The translations under genes were made by a program, and so were the position numbers. A stretch of 64,000 nt of DNA, from contig NZ_FOKA01000001.1 in the NCBI RefSeq assembly GCF_900111925.1, positions 186,001-250,000 of the forward strand, given 5' to 3'. This stretch comes from Cellulomonas marina. GTDB lineage: Bacteria; Actinomycetota; Actinomycetes; Actinomycetales; Cellulomonadaceae. This document shows, one piece after another, positions 53,124-63,290 of this stretch; positions within the stretch are counted from its first letter, which is position 1; each line of letters starts with the position of its first letter. The notes below the pieces were generated by a model. The model was given only the letters and a program-made list of their open reading frames with translations, did not search any database and was not told the origin of the DNA.

Positions 53124-53373
53124 CGTGGTTCCCCCTCTCGAGCCTCTCGGGGCGGCCGGGCGCCGGTGGGGCGCTCGGTCGGTCCGTGGGCATGGCCGAG
53201 CCGGGCCCCGGATGGGCCCGTGTGCTGTTCTCGGTGACCTGAGTCCACCAGCGGGCACGGGCGCGCGTCACGTCTTTTTCGTCGTCGGGGCCGTGGGACT
53301 GGCCGGGACGAGCCGGGACGACGGACCGTGGACGGCCGGCGCGGAGGGGGCGACGGGGCCGGGGAGGGGTGGG

Positions 53374-53446
53374 CGCCCCCGGCAGGACTCGAACCTGCAA
53401 CCGACGGATTAGAAGGCCGTTGCTCTATCCGTTGAGCTACGGGGGC
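53374..53446 (-). tRNA. tRNA-Arg (anticodon UCU)
   Basis: The minus strand has acceptor GCCCCCG/CGGGGGC, D arm GCTC/GAGC, anticodon loop CTTCTAA (anticodon TCT) and TPsiC loop TTCGAGT. The anticodon stem ACGGC/TCCGT has a C-U mismatch next to the loop. Discriminator G, no CCA encoded. The GTPase gene cluster starts 80 bp away on the other strand. Confidence 0.95.
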
Positions 53447-53525
53447 CGCCCGGCGAGCCTAGCCGCGCCGCACCCCGGTCGCCGCGGCCCGCGCGCCCGC
53501 TTGGACCGCGTCCCGACGGCCAGGG

Positions 53526-55277
53526 ATGATGCGTGCCGTGGACACGGACGAGGGCGGCACCCGAGGGGGCGCCCCCGCGACCGCCGGTCCGTCCCCGGTG
53601 CCCGCCGTCGTGCCCGACGACGACGGCACGGGCCTGGCCCCCGACGCCCCCGAGCGCATGCTGGCCCGGCCGCTGGCGGCCACGTCCCTCGTCGAGGCGG
53701 TGCAGGACCTGCTCCGCGACGCCCGGCGCACGTCGTTCCCGCTCGACCTGCCGGACGTCGCGGCGGCCCGCGGCTCGCGCGACCGGCTCGTCGACCAGCT
53801 CGCGGAGCACCTGCTGCCCCGGCTGCGCGAGCTGACCGCGCCGGCCCTCGTCGTGGTGTCGGGGTCGACCGGGGCCGGCAAGTCGACGCTCGTCAACTCC
53901 CTCGTCGGGCGGGAGGTGAGCGAGGCGGGCGTGCTGCGCCCGACGACGCGCCGCCCGGTGCTCGTGCACCACCCGGACGACGAGCGCCTGCTCGCCGCGC
54001 ACCCGGTGCTCGAGCACGTGGTCGTCGTGGCGGACGCCGCGTGCCCCCGCGGCATCGCCGTCCTCGACGCGCCGGACCTGGACTCCGTCCTGCAGAGCAA
54101 CCGCACGGTCGCGCACCGGCTGCTGGAGGCGGCGGACCTGTGGCTGTTCGTCACGACCGCCAGCCGGTACGGCGACGCGGTGCCGTGGCACGTCCTCGAC
54201 GCGGCCGCCGCACGCGGGACGTCGGTCGCGGTCGTGCTCGACCGCGTCGCGCCGGCGTCCGTGGCCGTCGTGCGGGCCGACCTGCTCAAGCGCCTGCGCG
54301 CGCACGGGCTGGCGGGGGCCCCGCTGTTCGTCGTGCCCGACGTGGGGCCGCACCAGGGGCTGCTCCCGCCCGCGTACGTGGCGCCCATCCGCCGGTGGCT
54401 CGCCCTGCTGGCCGGGCCCGACCGCGCGCGGGCGGTCGTCGCCCGCACGCTGCGCGGGGCGCTGTCCGCGCTGCGCCCCTGGGTGGCCGAGCTCGCCGAC
54501 GCCGTGCAGGCGCAGGTGGACGCCGGGCAGCGGCTGACCGTGCTGCTCGACGAGGCCGTCGCGCCCGTGCTGGCCGCCGTGCGCCGCTCCGTCGCCGAGG
54601 GCGCGGTCGCCCAGGGCGGGGTGCGGGCCGGGTGGGCGGCCCTCGTCGCGCCCGGGGCCGCGCTCGACGGGGTCGTCAGCCGCGGGGGGCGGCCGCGCGG
54701 CCGCGGGCGCACGGCTCGTACCCGGGCTGCGGCGCTCGCCGGGCTCGCGGAGGGCGTGGGGTCGTCCGCGACGGCCGTGCTCGTCGCGGCGTACGAGGGC
54801 GGGCTCGACGCGGCGCGGGGCGCGCTCGCCCGGTCCGCGGAGCCCGGGGCCGCCGGGCTCCTGGCCGACGCCCCGGCGCCGTCGCACGCGCCGCTCGGGG
54901 TCCCCGAGGCGGAGAGTGCGGTGGGGGCGTGGCGGGCGGCGGTGGCCGACCGTGCCGTCGCGGCGCTCGACCAGGCGCGGCGGTCCGCGGTCGAGCGCGC
55001 GCTCGGCGGCGCCGAGGCGTGGGCGGCGCTGCTCACCGTGGCCGCGGCCGGGGTCGCGGACGCGCGCCGCTTCGCGGTGGTGCTCGCCGGCCCGGAGGAC
55101 GCGGCGGCGGTCGAGGGCGTCGTGGACGCGTCGCACGCGGACCTGGCGGAGCGGGCCGTCGCGCGGGCGCTGGCAGGGCGCCTCGACGCGGGGCGCGTGC
55201 TGAGGCACCCGGACCTCGCCACGGACGCCGCGTCGCTGCTGCGGCTGCGGCTCGCGGTCCTCAAGACCTTCACCTGA
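53526..55277 (+). CDS. Dynamin-like P-loop GTPase (pair A, first gene)
   Basis: This 583-aa protein has an N-terminal GTPase domain. The P-loop is VVSGSTGAGKSTLVNSLVG (near residue 113-128), G3 is VLDAPDLDS (180-187), and the switch area includes LWLFVTTASRYGDAVPW. The G4 position reads VVLDRVAP, not N/TKxD. The C-terminal half is Ala-rich and helical. It is similar throughout its G domain to the protein at 59589 but 87 residues shorter, and lacks the hydrophobic hairpin present there. The stop comes after LRLAVLKTFT, shortly before where that hairpin would be. The ATGs at 53526/53529 and a GTG at 53538 are all possible starts. Cell role unknown; membrane or polymer-type GTPase is inference. 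Confidence 0.78.
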   Translation: MMRAVDTDEGGTRGGAPATAGPSPVPAVVPDDDGTGLAPDAPERMLARPLAATSLVEAVQDLLRDARRTSFPLDLPDVAAARGSRDRLVDQLAEHLLPRLRELTAPALVVVSGSTGAGKSTLVNSLVGREVSEAGVLRPTTRRPVLVHHPDDERLLAAHPVLEHVVVVADAACPRGIAVLDAPDLDSVLQSNRTVAHRLLEAADLWLFVTTASRYGDAVPWHVLDAAAARGTSVAVVLDRVAPASVAVVRADLLKRLRAHGLAGAPLFVVPDVGPHQGLLPPAYVAPIRRWLALLAGPDRARAVVARTLRGALSALRPWVAELADAVQAQVDAGQRLTVLLDEAVAPVLAAVRRSVAEGAVAQGGVRAGWAALVAPGAALDGVVSRGGRPRGRGRTARTRAAALAGLAEGVGSSATAVLVAAYEGGLDAARGALARSAEPGAAGLLADAPAPSHAPLGVPEAESAVGAWRAAVADRAVAALDQARRSAVERALGGAEAWAALLTVAAAGVADARRFAVVLAGPEDAAAVEGVVDASHADLAERAVARALAGRLDAGRVLRHPDLATDAASLLRLRLAVLKTFT

Positions 55278-55334
55278 GCCGGCGCGGGCAACGCACGCGG
55301 ACGACCGAGGCACCGAGGAGCGGACACAGCACCC

Positions 55335-56888
55335 ATGAGCACCGTCACCACCGGGTCCCCCACCGGACCGACGCCGCCCCGACCGACGCCGCCCCGACCG
55401 ACGCCGCCCCGACCGACGCCGCCCGGCGACGACGCGTCGGCCCCGCGGACGGCCGCGCTCCTCGAGCGCGCGGGCGTGCTCGTGCAGGCGCTCGCCCTGG
55501 GCACCGACCGCTGGGACCCGGGCACGCGCACGGGCGTGGAGGCGGCGCTCACCGCCGTGCGGGACCGGCTGCGGCTCGGCGTCGACCACACCGTGGTGCT
55601 CCTCGCGGGGGGCACCGGCTCGGGCAAGTCGAGCCTGTTCAACACGGTGAGCGGACTGCCGCTGGCCGAGGTCGGCGTGCGGCGCCCGACCTCGTCGGAG
55701 GTCACCGCGTGCGTGTGGGGGCGGGACGCGGGGCCCCTCCTCGACCGGCTCGGGGTGCACCCGACCCGTCGCACGCAGCGGGAGAGCCCGCTCGACGGCG
55801 ACGCGGAGGCGCCGCTGCGCGGGATGGTCCTGCTCGACGTGCCGGACCACGACTCCGTCGAGGGCGCCCACCGCGCGCTCGTCGACGCCCTCCTGCCCGA
55901 GGCGGACCTGCTCGTGTGGGTCCTCGACCCGCAGAAGTACGCCGACGACGCCCTGCACAGCGGCTACCTGCAGCGCCTCGCGGCCCACGAGGTGGCGGCC
56001 CTCGTCGTGCTCAACCAGGCGGACACCGTCCCGGCGGGCGCGCGGGACGCGCTCGTCGCGGACCTCGAGCGGTTGCTGGCCGAGGACGGGCTGGACGCCC
56101 GCGTCCTGGCCGTGTCGGCCGTGACGGGCGAGGGCGTGGGGGAGCTCCGTCGGGTCCTCGCCGAAATCGTGGCTGCGGCAGGCCTGGCCGCCCGGCGTGC
56201 GGAGGGCGTGCTCGACGAGGTCGCCGAGCGGCTCGGGGCGGAGGTGGGCCGGACCGCCGCGTCCGCGGAGGCCGACGGGCAGGTTGACGAGGCCGGCGAG
56301 GCGCTCGTCGAGGAGCTGCTCGACCTGTCCGGGGCCAGGGCCGGCGCGGTGGGACCCGCCGCCGTCCCCCCGCCGGCCGACGCGGTGGCGCTGGCTCGTC
56401 GACGCTGGCTCGCCCGTCGCACGGCCGGGGTGCCCGAGCGCTGGGCGCGCGACGTCGACCGGCGCACGTCCTCCGCCGAGGACCTGGTCGCCGCGACCGG
56501 TCGCGCCCTCGCCGACCTCCCGGGCCTCGCGCCCGCCGCGCGAGCCTGGTGGGCGCGCCCGGTCGTCGGGTCGGCGCTGGCGCTCGTCGGCGCCCTGCTC
56601 CTCGCGGTCGGGCTCGGGGTCGTCCTCGCCGGCGGGCTCGCCGGACTCCCGCCCGTCGTGGGCACGCAGATGGCGCGTGCCGGTGCGGTGGTGCTCGCGG
56701 GCGGGGTGGCCCTCCTCCTCGTCGGGCGGCGCACGCGGACCGAGGCCGCCGCACCACCGCCCCTGGACGAGGCCCGGGGGGCGTTGGCTACGGTGGTCGG
56801 ACGGCGGCTGTCGGCTCCCGCGCGGGCCGTCCTCGACGAGCACGCGGCCGTGCGGGCACTCCTCGACCGGGCGACCCGACCGCTGTAG
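55335..56888 (+). CDS. YfjP-like membrane GTPase (pair A, second gene)
   Basis: This is a 517-aa protein with a canonical G domain: LLAGGTGSGKSSLFNTVSG (P-loop, 91-100), VLLDVPDHDS (G3), VVLNQADTVP (G4) and AVSAVTGEGVGELR (G5). ADLLVWVLDPQKYADDALHS between G3 and G4 is typical of this family. Two hydrophobic helices at about residues 410-455 (ALALVGALLLAVGLGVVLAG and a second) anchor it in the membrane. The N terminus is an extended TPPRP repeat coded by a 15-bp repeat. GAGGAG precedes the ATG at 55335. It follows pair A's first gene by 57 nt. Confidence 0.8.
   Translation: MSTVTTGSPTGPTPPRPTPPRPTPPRPTPPGDDASAPRTAALLERAGVLVQALALGTDRWDPGTRTGVEAALTAVRDRLRLGVDHTVVLLAGGTGSGKSSLFNTVSGLPLAEVGVRRPTSSEVTACVWGRDAGPLLDRLGVHPTRRTQRESPLDGDAEAPLRGMVLLDVPDHDSVEGAHRALVDALLPEADLLVWVLDPQKYADDALHSGYLQRLAAHEVAALVVLNQADTVPAGARDALVADLERLLAEDGLDARVLAVSAVTGEGVGELRRVLAEIVAAAGLAARRAEGVLDEVAERLGAEVGRTAASAEADGQVDEAGEALVEELLDLSGARAGAVGPAAVPPPADAVALARRRWLARRTAGVPERWARDVDRRTSSAEDLVAATGRALADLPGLAPAARAWWARPVVGSALALVGALLLAVGLGVVLAGGLAGLPPVVGTQMARAGAVVLAGGVALLLVGRRTRTEAAAPPPLDEARGALATVVGRRLSAPARAVLDEHAAVRALLDRATRPL
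55366..55425. repeat. Four 15-bp tandem repeats coding TPPRP
   Basis: Units GACCGACGCCGCCCC start at 55366, 55381, 55396 and 55411; only the last base of the fourth differs. They encode a Pro-rich spacer at the N terminus of the GTPase. Confidence 0.9.
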
Positions 56889-56904
56889 CGACCCGACCGC
56901 TGTA
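56871..56904. repeat. Exact 17-bp tandem duplication across a stop codon
   Basis: GCGACCCGACCGCTGTA occurs at 56871-56887 and again at 56888-56904. The stop codon of the GTPase lies at the junction. It is a recent-looking duplication with no change to the protein. Confidence 0.9.
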
Positions 56905-57051
56905 GCGGGCCGGCCGGCGGGCGAGCCGTCCCCAGCCCCGCTCCGGGCGGCTCCGTCCCGCGGCGGGCGCCCGGCAGCGCCGCCGGACGAGCCGGCGCGG
57001 CAGCGTGCGTGCTCCGGCCCCGCGACCGTCGGGGCGGACGGAGGAGGACGC

Positions 57052-57645
57052 ATGAGCAACCAGGGCACGGAGCTGGCGCTGACGGGATGGCTGGGGGCCG
57101 ACCCGCGGCACGTGCCGGCCGCGGACGGCAAGCCGGACTACACGTCGCTGCGCGTGGCGACGACGCGACGGTGGCAGGATCGGGACGGCGCCTGGCGGGA
57201 GGACCCGACGCAGTGGTTCACCGTCAAGCTGTGGCGGCAGGCGGCGCTCAACGCCGCCCAGTCGCTGCGCCGGGGCGACCCCGTGACGGTCCGCGGGCGG
57301 CTCGTCACGGAGGAGTGGACCGCCCAGGACGGCACGCCGCGCACGGAGGTCGTGCTGCTGGCCTCGACCATCGGGCACGACCTGACGTTCGGCACGTCGC
57401 ACTTCACGCGGACGGTGCGCGCGGCCGGCGCCGGCGGCGAGGGGCGGCCCGTCGACGTGACGGCGCTGGCGGAGCTCGTGGACGAGCCCGCGGTGGAGGG
57501 CGCGGACGCACCCGCGGAGCCCGGGGGTCACGACGACGGGCCGGTCGGCGGGAGCGGCGCGGACGGCGAGCAGGACGCGGCCACCCTGCAGAGGGAGGTG
57601 CTGGCGGGCCTGCGCGCGGACCTCGCTGCCGTCGGGCAGGGCTGA
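57052..57645 (+). CDS. Single-stranded DNA-binding protein paralog (SSB-like)
   Basis: This is a 197-aa OB-fold protein of the SSB family: ELALTGWLGADPRHVPAADG, YTSLRVATTRRWQDRDGAWR, TQWFTVKLWRQAALNAAQSL and GDPVTVRGRLVTEEWTAQDG. The C terminus is acidic but ends LRADLAAVGQG; the conserved acidic-hydrophobic tip (DDDIPF type) that recruits replication proteins is missing. M. tuberculosis has an SSB paralog (Rv2478c) next to EttA, as here. GGAGGAGG lies just before the ATG at 57052. It is likely not the housekeeping SSB. Confidence 0.87.
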   Translation: MSNQGTELALTGWLGADPRHVPAADGKPDYTSLRVATTRRWQDRDGAWREDPTQWFTVKLWRQAALNAAQSLRRGDPVTVRGRLVTEEWTAQDGTPRTEVVLLASTIGHDLTFGTSHFTRTVRAAGAGGEGRPVDVTALAELVDEPAVEGADAPAEPGGHDDGPVGGSGADGEQDAATLQREVLAGLRADLAAVGQG

Positions 57646-57650
57646 TCGCC

Positions 57651-57656
57651 TAGGCT
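57651..57656 (+). promoter_or_regulatory. Putative -10 box TAGGCT for ettA, with 5' leader
   Basis: TAGGCT lies 136 nt before the ettA start, just after the ssb stop. The mRNA would carry a leader of about 125 nt, unlike the leaderless genes elsewhere in the window. No obvious attenuator was found in it. Confidence 0.4.
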
Positions 57657-57791
57657 GGGACGTCGACGAGCGACGGTGCGGGGCCCGGTCGGCGCACGAC
57701 CGGCCCCGCACCCGCGGTCGCCGCGCCCGCGCGCGACCCACGCACCGGACCCCTGCAGCACACCCGAGCACCCGAGGCGGACAGAGAGCCA

Positions 57792-59474
<1,683 letters not shown>

Positions 59475-59535
59475 CCCCCGCCGGGCCGGGGCCGAGCACC
59501 CCGTCCCGCGGGGTGACGTGCAGGTGACGGACGAC

Positions 59536-59573
59536 GACGGGCGGGTCCTCGGGGTGCCGAGGGCCCGCCCGTC
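59536..59573 (+). terminator. ettA terminator
   Basis: A 17-bp stem with one G-T pair (59536-59552 with 59557-59573) and a GGTG loop stands 61 nt after the ettA stop and 15 nt before the next GTPase start. Confidence 0.8.
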
Positions 59574-59588
59574 GGCCACGATCGGGGC

Positions 59589-61601
59589 GTGAGCAACGAG
59601 CTGAACGACGGGGTGAGCACCGCCCGGCACGCCGACCCGGGCCCGCCGGCCGGGGACGGCGGCACCAGCCTCGTCGACGCCCTCGTGCTGCTGCGCGCCC
59701 GCGTCGACGAGGTGGACCTCCCCCTCGAGGGCGACGGTGTCGAGCCGGCCCGGCAGGCGCGCCGCCAGGTGCTCGACCAGCTCGACGACTACCTGCTCCC
59801 GCGCCTGCGCGCCTCGGCGGCCCCCGTCCTGGCCGTCCTCGGCGGCTCGACCGGCGCCGGCAAGTCGACCCTGGTCAACTCGCTGCTCGGGCACGAGGTC
59901 AGCCGCTCGAGCGTGCTGCGGCCCACCACGCGCTGGCCCGTGCTCGTGCACCACCCGCTCGACGCGCGCTGGTTCACGACGGACCGCGTCCTGCCCGGCC
60001 TCGCGCGGCGGCTCGACGCCCCGGCCGGCTCGTCGGGCGCGGCCGTCGCCCCGACCGAGGCCGGCGACGGTGTCGGCGGGCTGCGCCTCGTCGCCTCCGA
60101 CGCCCTGCCGCAGGGCCTCGCGCTGCTGGACGCCCCGGACATCGACTCCCTCGTCGAGGAGAACCGGCGGCTCTCCCGGCAGCTGCTCGGTGCCGCCGAC
60201 CTGTGGCTGTTCGTGACGACGGCCGCCCGGTACGCCGACGCCGTCCCGTGGGAGCTCCTGCAGACGGCCGCCGAGCGCCGGGTCGAGCTCGCGCTCGTGC
60301 TCGACCGCGTCGACCCCGGGCAGGAGGACGTCGTCGGCGCGCACCTGCGGTCGATGCTCGCCGAGCACGACCTGCCGGGCACCACGGTCCTCACCGTGCC
60401 CGAGGCCCCGCTCGAGGACGGCCTCCTGCCGACGTGGGCCGTTGCGCCGCTCGCCGACTGGCTCACCGCGCTCGCGGCCGACCCCGCCGCGCGCCGCGAC
60501 GTCGTGCGCCGTACGCGGGACGGGCTCCTCGCCGACCTGCTCGGGCGGTCGGCCCGGCTCGCCGCCGCGGCGGACGCCCAGGCGGTGGCCGACGCGCGCC
60601 TGCGGTCGGCGGTGGAGTCGGCCTACGCGGCGGCCTCGGCCGACGTCCGGCGGGCCACCTCCGACGGCACGTTGCTGCGCGGCGAGGTCCTCGCGCGCTG
60701 GCAGGAGCTCGTCGGGACGGGGGAGCTCATGCGGTCCGTGGAGCAGGGCGTCTCCCGGCTGCGCGACCGGCTCGGCGCAGCGCTCCGCGGCAAGCCGTCC
60801 GCGGCCCCGGAGCTGCAGGACGCCATCGGGCACCACCTCGACGCCGTCGTCCTCGACGCGGCGGAGACCGCCGCGGAGCGCGCGCACGCCGCCTGGCGCT
60901 CCGACCCGGCCGGCGCCGCGCTGCTCGAGGGGCTGGCGCTCTCGCGCGCCTCGTCGTCGCTGCGCACCCAGGTCGCCGAGGGCGTGCGCGCCTGGCAGGG
61001 GGACGTCCTCGCGCTGGTCACCGACGAGGGTTCGGGCCGGCGGACGCAGGCCCGCGCGCTGTCCTTCGGCGTCAACGGGCTCGGTGCGGCGCTCATGCTC
61101 GTCGTGTTCGCGTCCACCGGCGGCCTCACGGGCGCGGAGGTCGGCATCGCGGGCGGCTCGGCGCTGCTCGCGCAGCGGCTGCTCGAGGCGGTCTTCGGCG
61201 ACGACGCCGTCCGGCGCCTGACGACCCGCGCGCAGGAGCTGCTCGGCGAGCGGGTGGACGCCCTGCTCGCGGCGGAGTCGCGCCGCTTCACCGCGCAGCT
61301 CGACGCGCTCGGCACGGGCGGGCAGACCCCCGGGGTCTCGACCGACGGCGCGCGCCTGCGCGAGGCGGTGGCCCTCGTCGAGCGGTCGCCGCTGCCCGAG
61401 GCGTCCCAGGCGCCGTCCGCCGGGGCCGCGGGACGCCTGCGCGGTGCGGGGGCGGCCGGTCGTCGCCCCGGCGGCGGTGAGCACGGTCAGGGCCGCGACG
61501 CCCGCGAGGGGGGCCCCGACAGCCGTGGCGCCGGCGACGAGGGCGCCGCCACCGGGCTGCGCGGCTGGTGGCGACGGGTCACCGGGCAGGACGCGCCGTG
61601 A
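59589..61601 (+). CDS. Dynamin-like P-loop GTPase (pair B, first gene)
   Basis: This 670-aa protein is the longer homolog of the GTPase at 53526. The P-loop is VLGGSTGAGKSTLVNSLLG (residues 84-101), G3 is LLDAPDIDS, and the switch region is LWLFVTTAARYADAVPW, with G4 replaced by VLDRVDPG. Unlike pair A, the C-terminal part has a hydrophobic hairpin (ALMLVVFASTGGLTGAEVGI then AGGSALLAQRLLEAVFGD), as in bacterial dynamin-like proteins, and a Gly/Arg-rich tail. The GTG start at 59589 lacks a strong ribosome site. The stop overlaps pair B's second gene by 4 nt (GTGA). Confidence 0.82.
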   Translation: MSNELNDGVSTARHADPGPPAGDGGTSLVDALVLLRARVDEVDLPLEGDGVEPARQARRQVLDQLDDYLLPRLRASAAPVLAVLGGSTGAGKSTLVNSLLGHEVSRSSVLRPTTRWPVLVHHPLDARWFTTDRVLPGLARRLDAPAGSSGAAVAPTEAGDGVGGLRLVASDALPQGLALLDAPDIDSLVEENRRLSRQLLGAADLWLFVTTAARYADAVPWELLQTAAERRVELALVLDRVDPGQEDVVGAHLRSMLAEHDLPGTTVLTVPEAPLEDGLLPTWAVAPLADWLTALAADPAARRDVVRRTRDGLLADLLGRSARLAAAADAQAVADARLRSAVESAYAAASADVRRATSDGTLLRGEVLARWQELVGTGELMRSVEQGVSRLRDRLGAALRGKPSAAPELQDAIGHHLDAVVLDAAETAAERAHAAWRSDPAGAALLEGLALSRASSSLRTQVAEGVRAWQGDVLALVTDEGSGRRTQARALSFGVNGLGAALMLVVFASTGGLTGAEVGIAGGSALLAQRLLEAVFGDDAVRRLTTRAQELLGERVDALLAAESRRFTAQLDALGTGGQTPGVSTDGARLREAVALVERSPLPEASQAPSAGAAGRLRGAGAAGRRPGGGEHGQGRDAREGGPDSRGAGDEGAATGLRGWWRRVTGQDAP

Positions 61602-63211
61602 GCACCACGGCGGTGCAGGCCGCCGAGGAGCTCGCCACCGCGCTCGAGGCCGGCGAGGGACGCCTGCCGGCGGACGTCGTGGCCGACGCGCGCGGCGTCC
61701 TCGACCGCGGCCGCGAGCGGCTCGGTCTCGCGGCGGGCACGACCGTCGTCGCGCTGGCGGGCGCCACGGGCTCGGGCAAGTCGAGCCTGTTCAACGCGGT
61801 CGCGGGGGCGGAGCTGGCCACGCCGGGGACCCTGCGGCCCACCACCGCGCACGCCCTGGCCGCCGTGTGGCCCGGCCCCGACGAGGACGTCGACCCCCTG
61901 CTCGACTGGCTCGGTGTCGACGTGCGGCACACGCCGCCCGCACCGCCGGCCCGCGCCGTGCCCACCGGCCTCGTCCTGCTGGACCTGCCCGACCACGACT
62001 CCGTCGTCGCCGAGCACCGCGCGGTCGCCGAGCGCCTGTACGAGCGGGTCGACCTGCTCGTCTGGGTCCTCGACCCCCAGAAGTACGCCGACGGGGTGCT
62101 GCACGAGCGCTACCTGCGTCCGCTGGCCCCGCTCGCCGGCGTCATGGTCCTCGCGCTCAACCACGCCGACCGCGTCCCGGCCCAGGACCGGGCGGCTTGG
62201 CTCGACGACGCCCGCCGCCTCGCCGCGGACGACGGCCTCGGCCGCGTGCCGGTCCTGGCGGTCAGCGCCCGCACGGGGGAGGGCGTCGACGAGCTGCGCG
62301 ACCGCCTCGTCGACGCCGCCCGCCGCCGTGAGGCCGCCGTGGCGCGCGTGCACGGCGACGTCCGCAGCGCCGCCGAGCGGGTGCTGGCGGCGTGCGGCGG
62401 GCCGGGCCCGAAGCGCGCCGCCGGTCCGCCGCCGGAGGGCTCGCTCGTCTCCGCGCTGGAGGCGGCGGCCGGCGTGCCCGTCGTCGTGGACGCGGTGCGG
62501 CGCTCGGCCGTGCGGCAGGCCGGGTCCGTGACGGGCTGGCCGCCCGTGCGCTGGCTGGCGCGGTGGCGGCCCGACCCCCTGCGGCGGCTGCACCTGCGGG
62601 TCGGCCTCCCGGACGCCACGGCGACGGGGCGCACCTCGCTGCCGGCGGCGGCCCCCGTGGTGCGCGCCGCGGCGTCGACGGCCGTGCGCACGTGGTCGGA
62701 CGAGGCGACGGCGGGCCTGCCGGACTCCTGGGTGCTGTCGACCCGCTCGGCCCTGGCGACGACGGCCGGCCCCGACCGCCTGGCCGACGCGCTCGACAGC
62801 GCCGTGGCCGACACCCCGCTGCTGCCCGAGAGGCCCGCGCCGTGGTGGCGGGCCGTCGGGGTGCTGCAGTGGCTGCTGCTGGCGGCGGCTGTCGCGGGCC
62901 TCGTCTGGCTCGGGGCGCTGGCGGTCATGGCGTACCTGCAGCTCCCGGCGCCGGAGACGCCGCGGTGGGGGCCGCTGCCGGTGCCGACCGCGCTCGCGGT
63001 CGGCGGCGTGCTCGCCGGGTTGCTGCTCGCGCTGCTGGCCGGCGTCCTGGCCCGGCTCGGGGCCCGACGACGCGCGGCCCGGGCGCGGCGGCGCCTGCGG
63101 GAGGCGGTGGCCGGCGTCGCGCGGACGCTCGTCGTCGAGCCTGTGCGCGCGGACCTCGAGCGGCTGGCGGCGTGCCGCGCGGCAGCGCAGCGGGCGGCGT
63201 CGACGCGCTGA
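61598..63211 (+). CDS. YfjP-like membrane GTPase (pair B, second gene)
   Basis: This 537-aa protein has a complete G domain: ALAGATGSGKSSLFNAVAG (about residues 52-70), VLLDLPDHDS, LALNHADRVP and AVSARTGEGVDELR. The signature DLLVWVLDPQKYADGVLHE is shared with the protein at 55335. Two membrane helices lie at about residues 420-445 and 460-485 (WLLLAAAVAGLVWLGALAVM and AVGGVLAGLLLALLAGVLAR). A basic tail follows. It is translationally coupled to the dynamin-like gene, so the two likely work together at the membrane. It ends 79 nt before the MTHFR gene. Confidence 0.83.
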   Translation: MSTTAVQAAEELATALEAGEGRLPADVVADARGVLDRGRERLGLAAGTTVVALAGATGSGKSSLFNAVAGAELATPGTLRPTTAHALAAVWPGPDEDVDPLLDWLGVDVRHTPPAPPARAVPTGLVLLDLPDHDSVVAEHRAVAERLYERVDLLVWVLDPQKYADGVLHERYLRPLAPLAGVMVLALNHADRVPAQDRAAWLDDARRLAADDGLGRVPVLAVSARTGEGVDELRDRLVDAARRREAAVARVHGDVRSAAERVLAACGGPGPKRAAGPPPEGSLVSALEAAAGVPVVVDAVRRSAVRQAGSVTGWPPVRWLARWRPDPLRRLHLRVGLPDATATGRTSLPAAAPVVRAAASTAVRTWSDEATAGLPDSWVLSTRSALATTAGPDRLADALDSAVADTPLLPERPAPWWRAVGVLQWLLLAAAVAGLVWLGALAVMAYLQLPAPETPRWGPLPVPTALAVGGVLAGLLLALLAGVLARLGARRRAARARRRLREAVAGVARTLVVEPVRADLERLAACRAAAQRAASTR

Positions 63212-63278
63212 GCGGACCGACCACCGGCGCGTGCGGTGGGCGTGCCGCACGCGTCATCTGCCGGACACGCGGGATCGG

Positions 63279-63284
63279 TACGGT
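63279..63284 (+). promoter_or_regulatory. Putative -10 box TACGGT, leaderless start
   Basis: TACGGT ends 6 nt before the ATG at 63291. No ribosome site is present. Confidence 0.5.
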
Positions 63285-63290
63285 CCGGCC

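Noticed and set aside
53374..57051. Integrated mobile element at tRNA-Arg
   Set aside because: No integrase, no duplicated tRNA 3' end and no clear composition change were seen; the GTPase pair has a homologous pair nearby that looks native.
53409..57131. A 1240-codon antisense open frame across the first GTPase pair
   Set aside because: No domain is recognisable and the plus strand has conserved GTPase motifs; it is a shadow of GC-biased codons.
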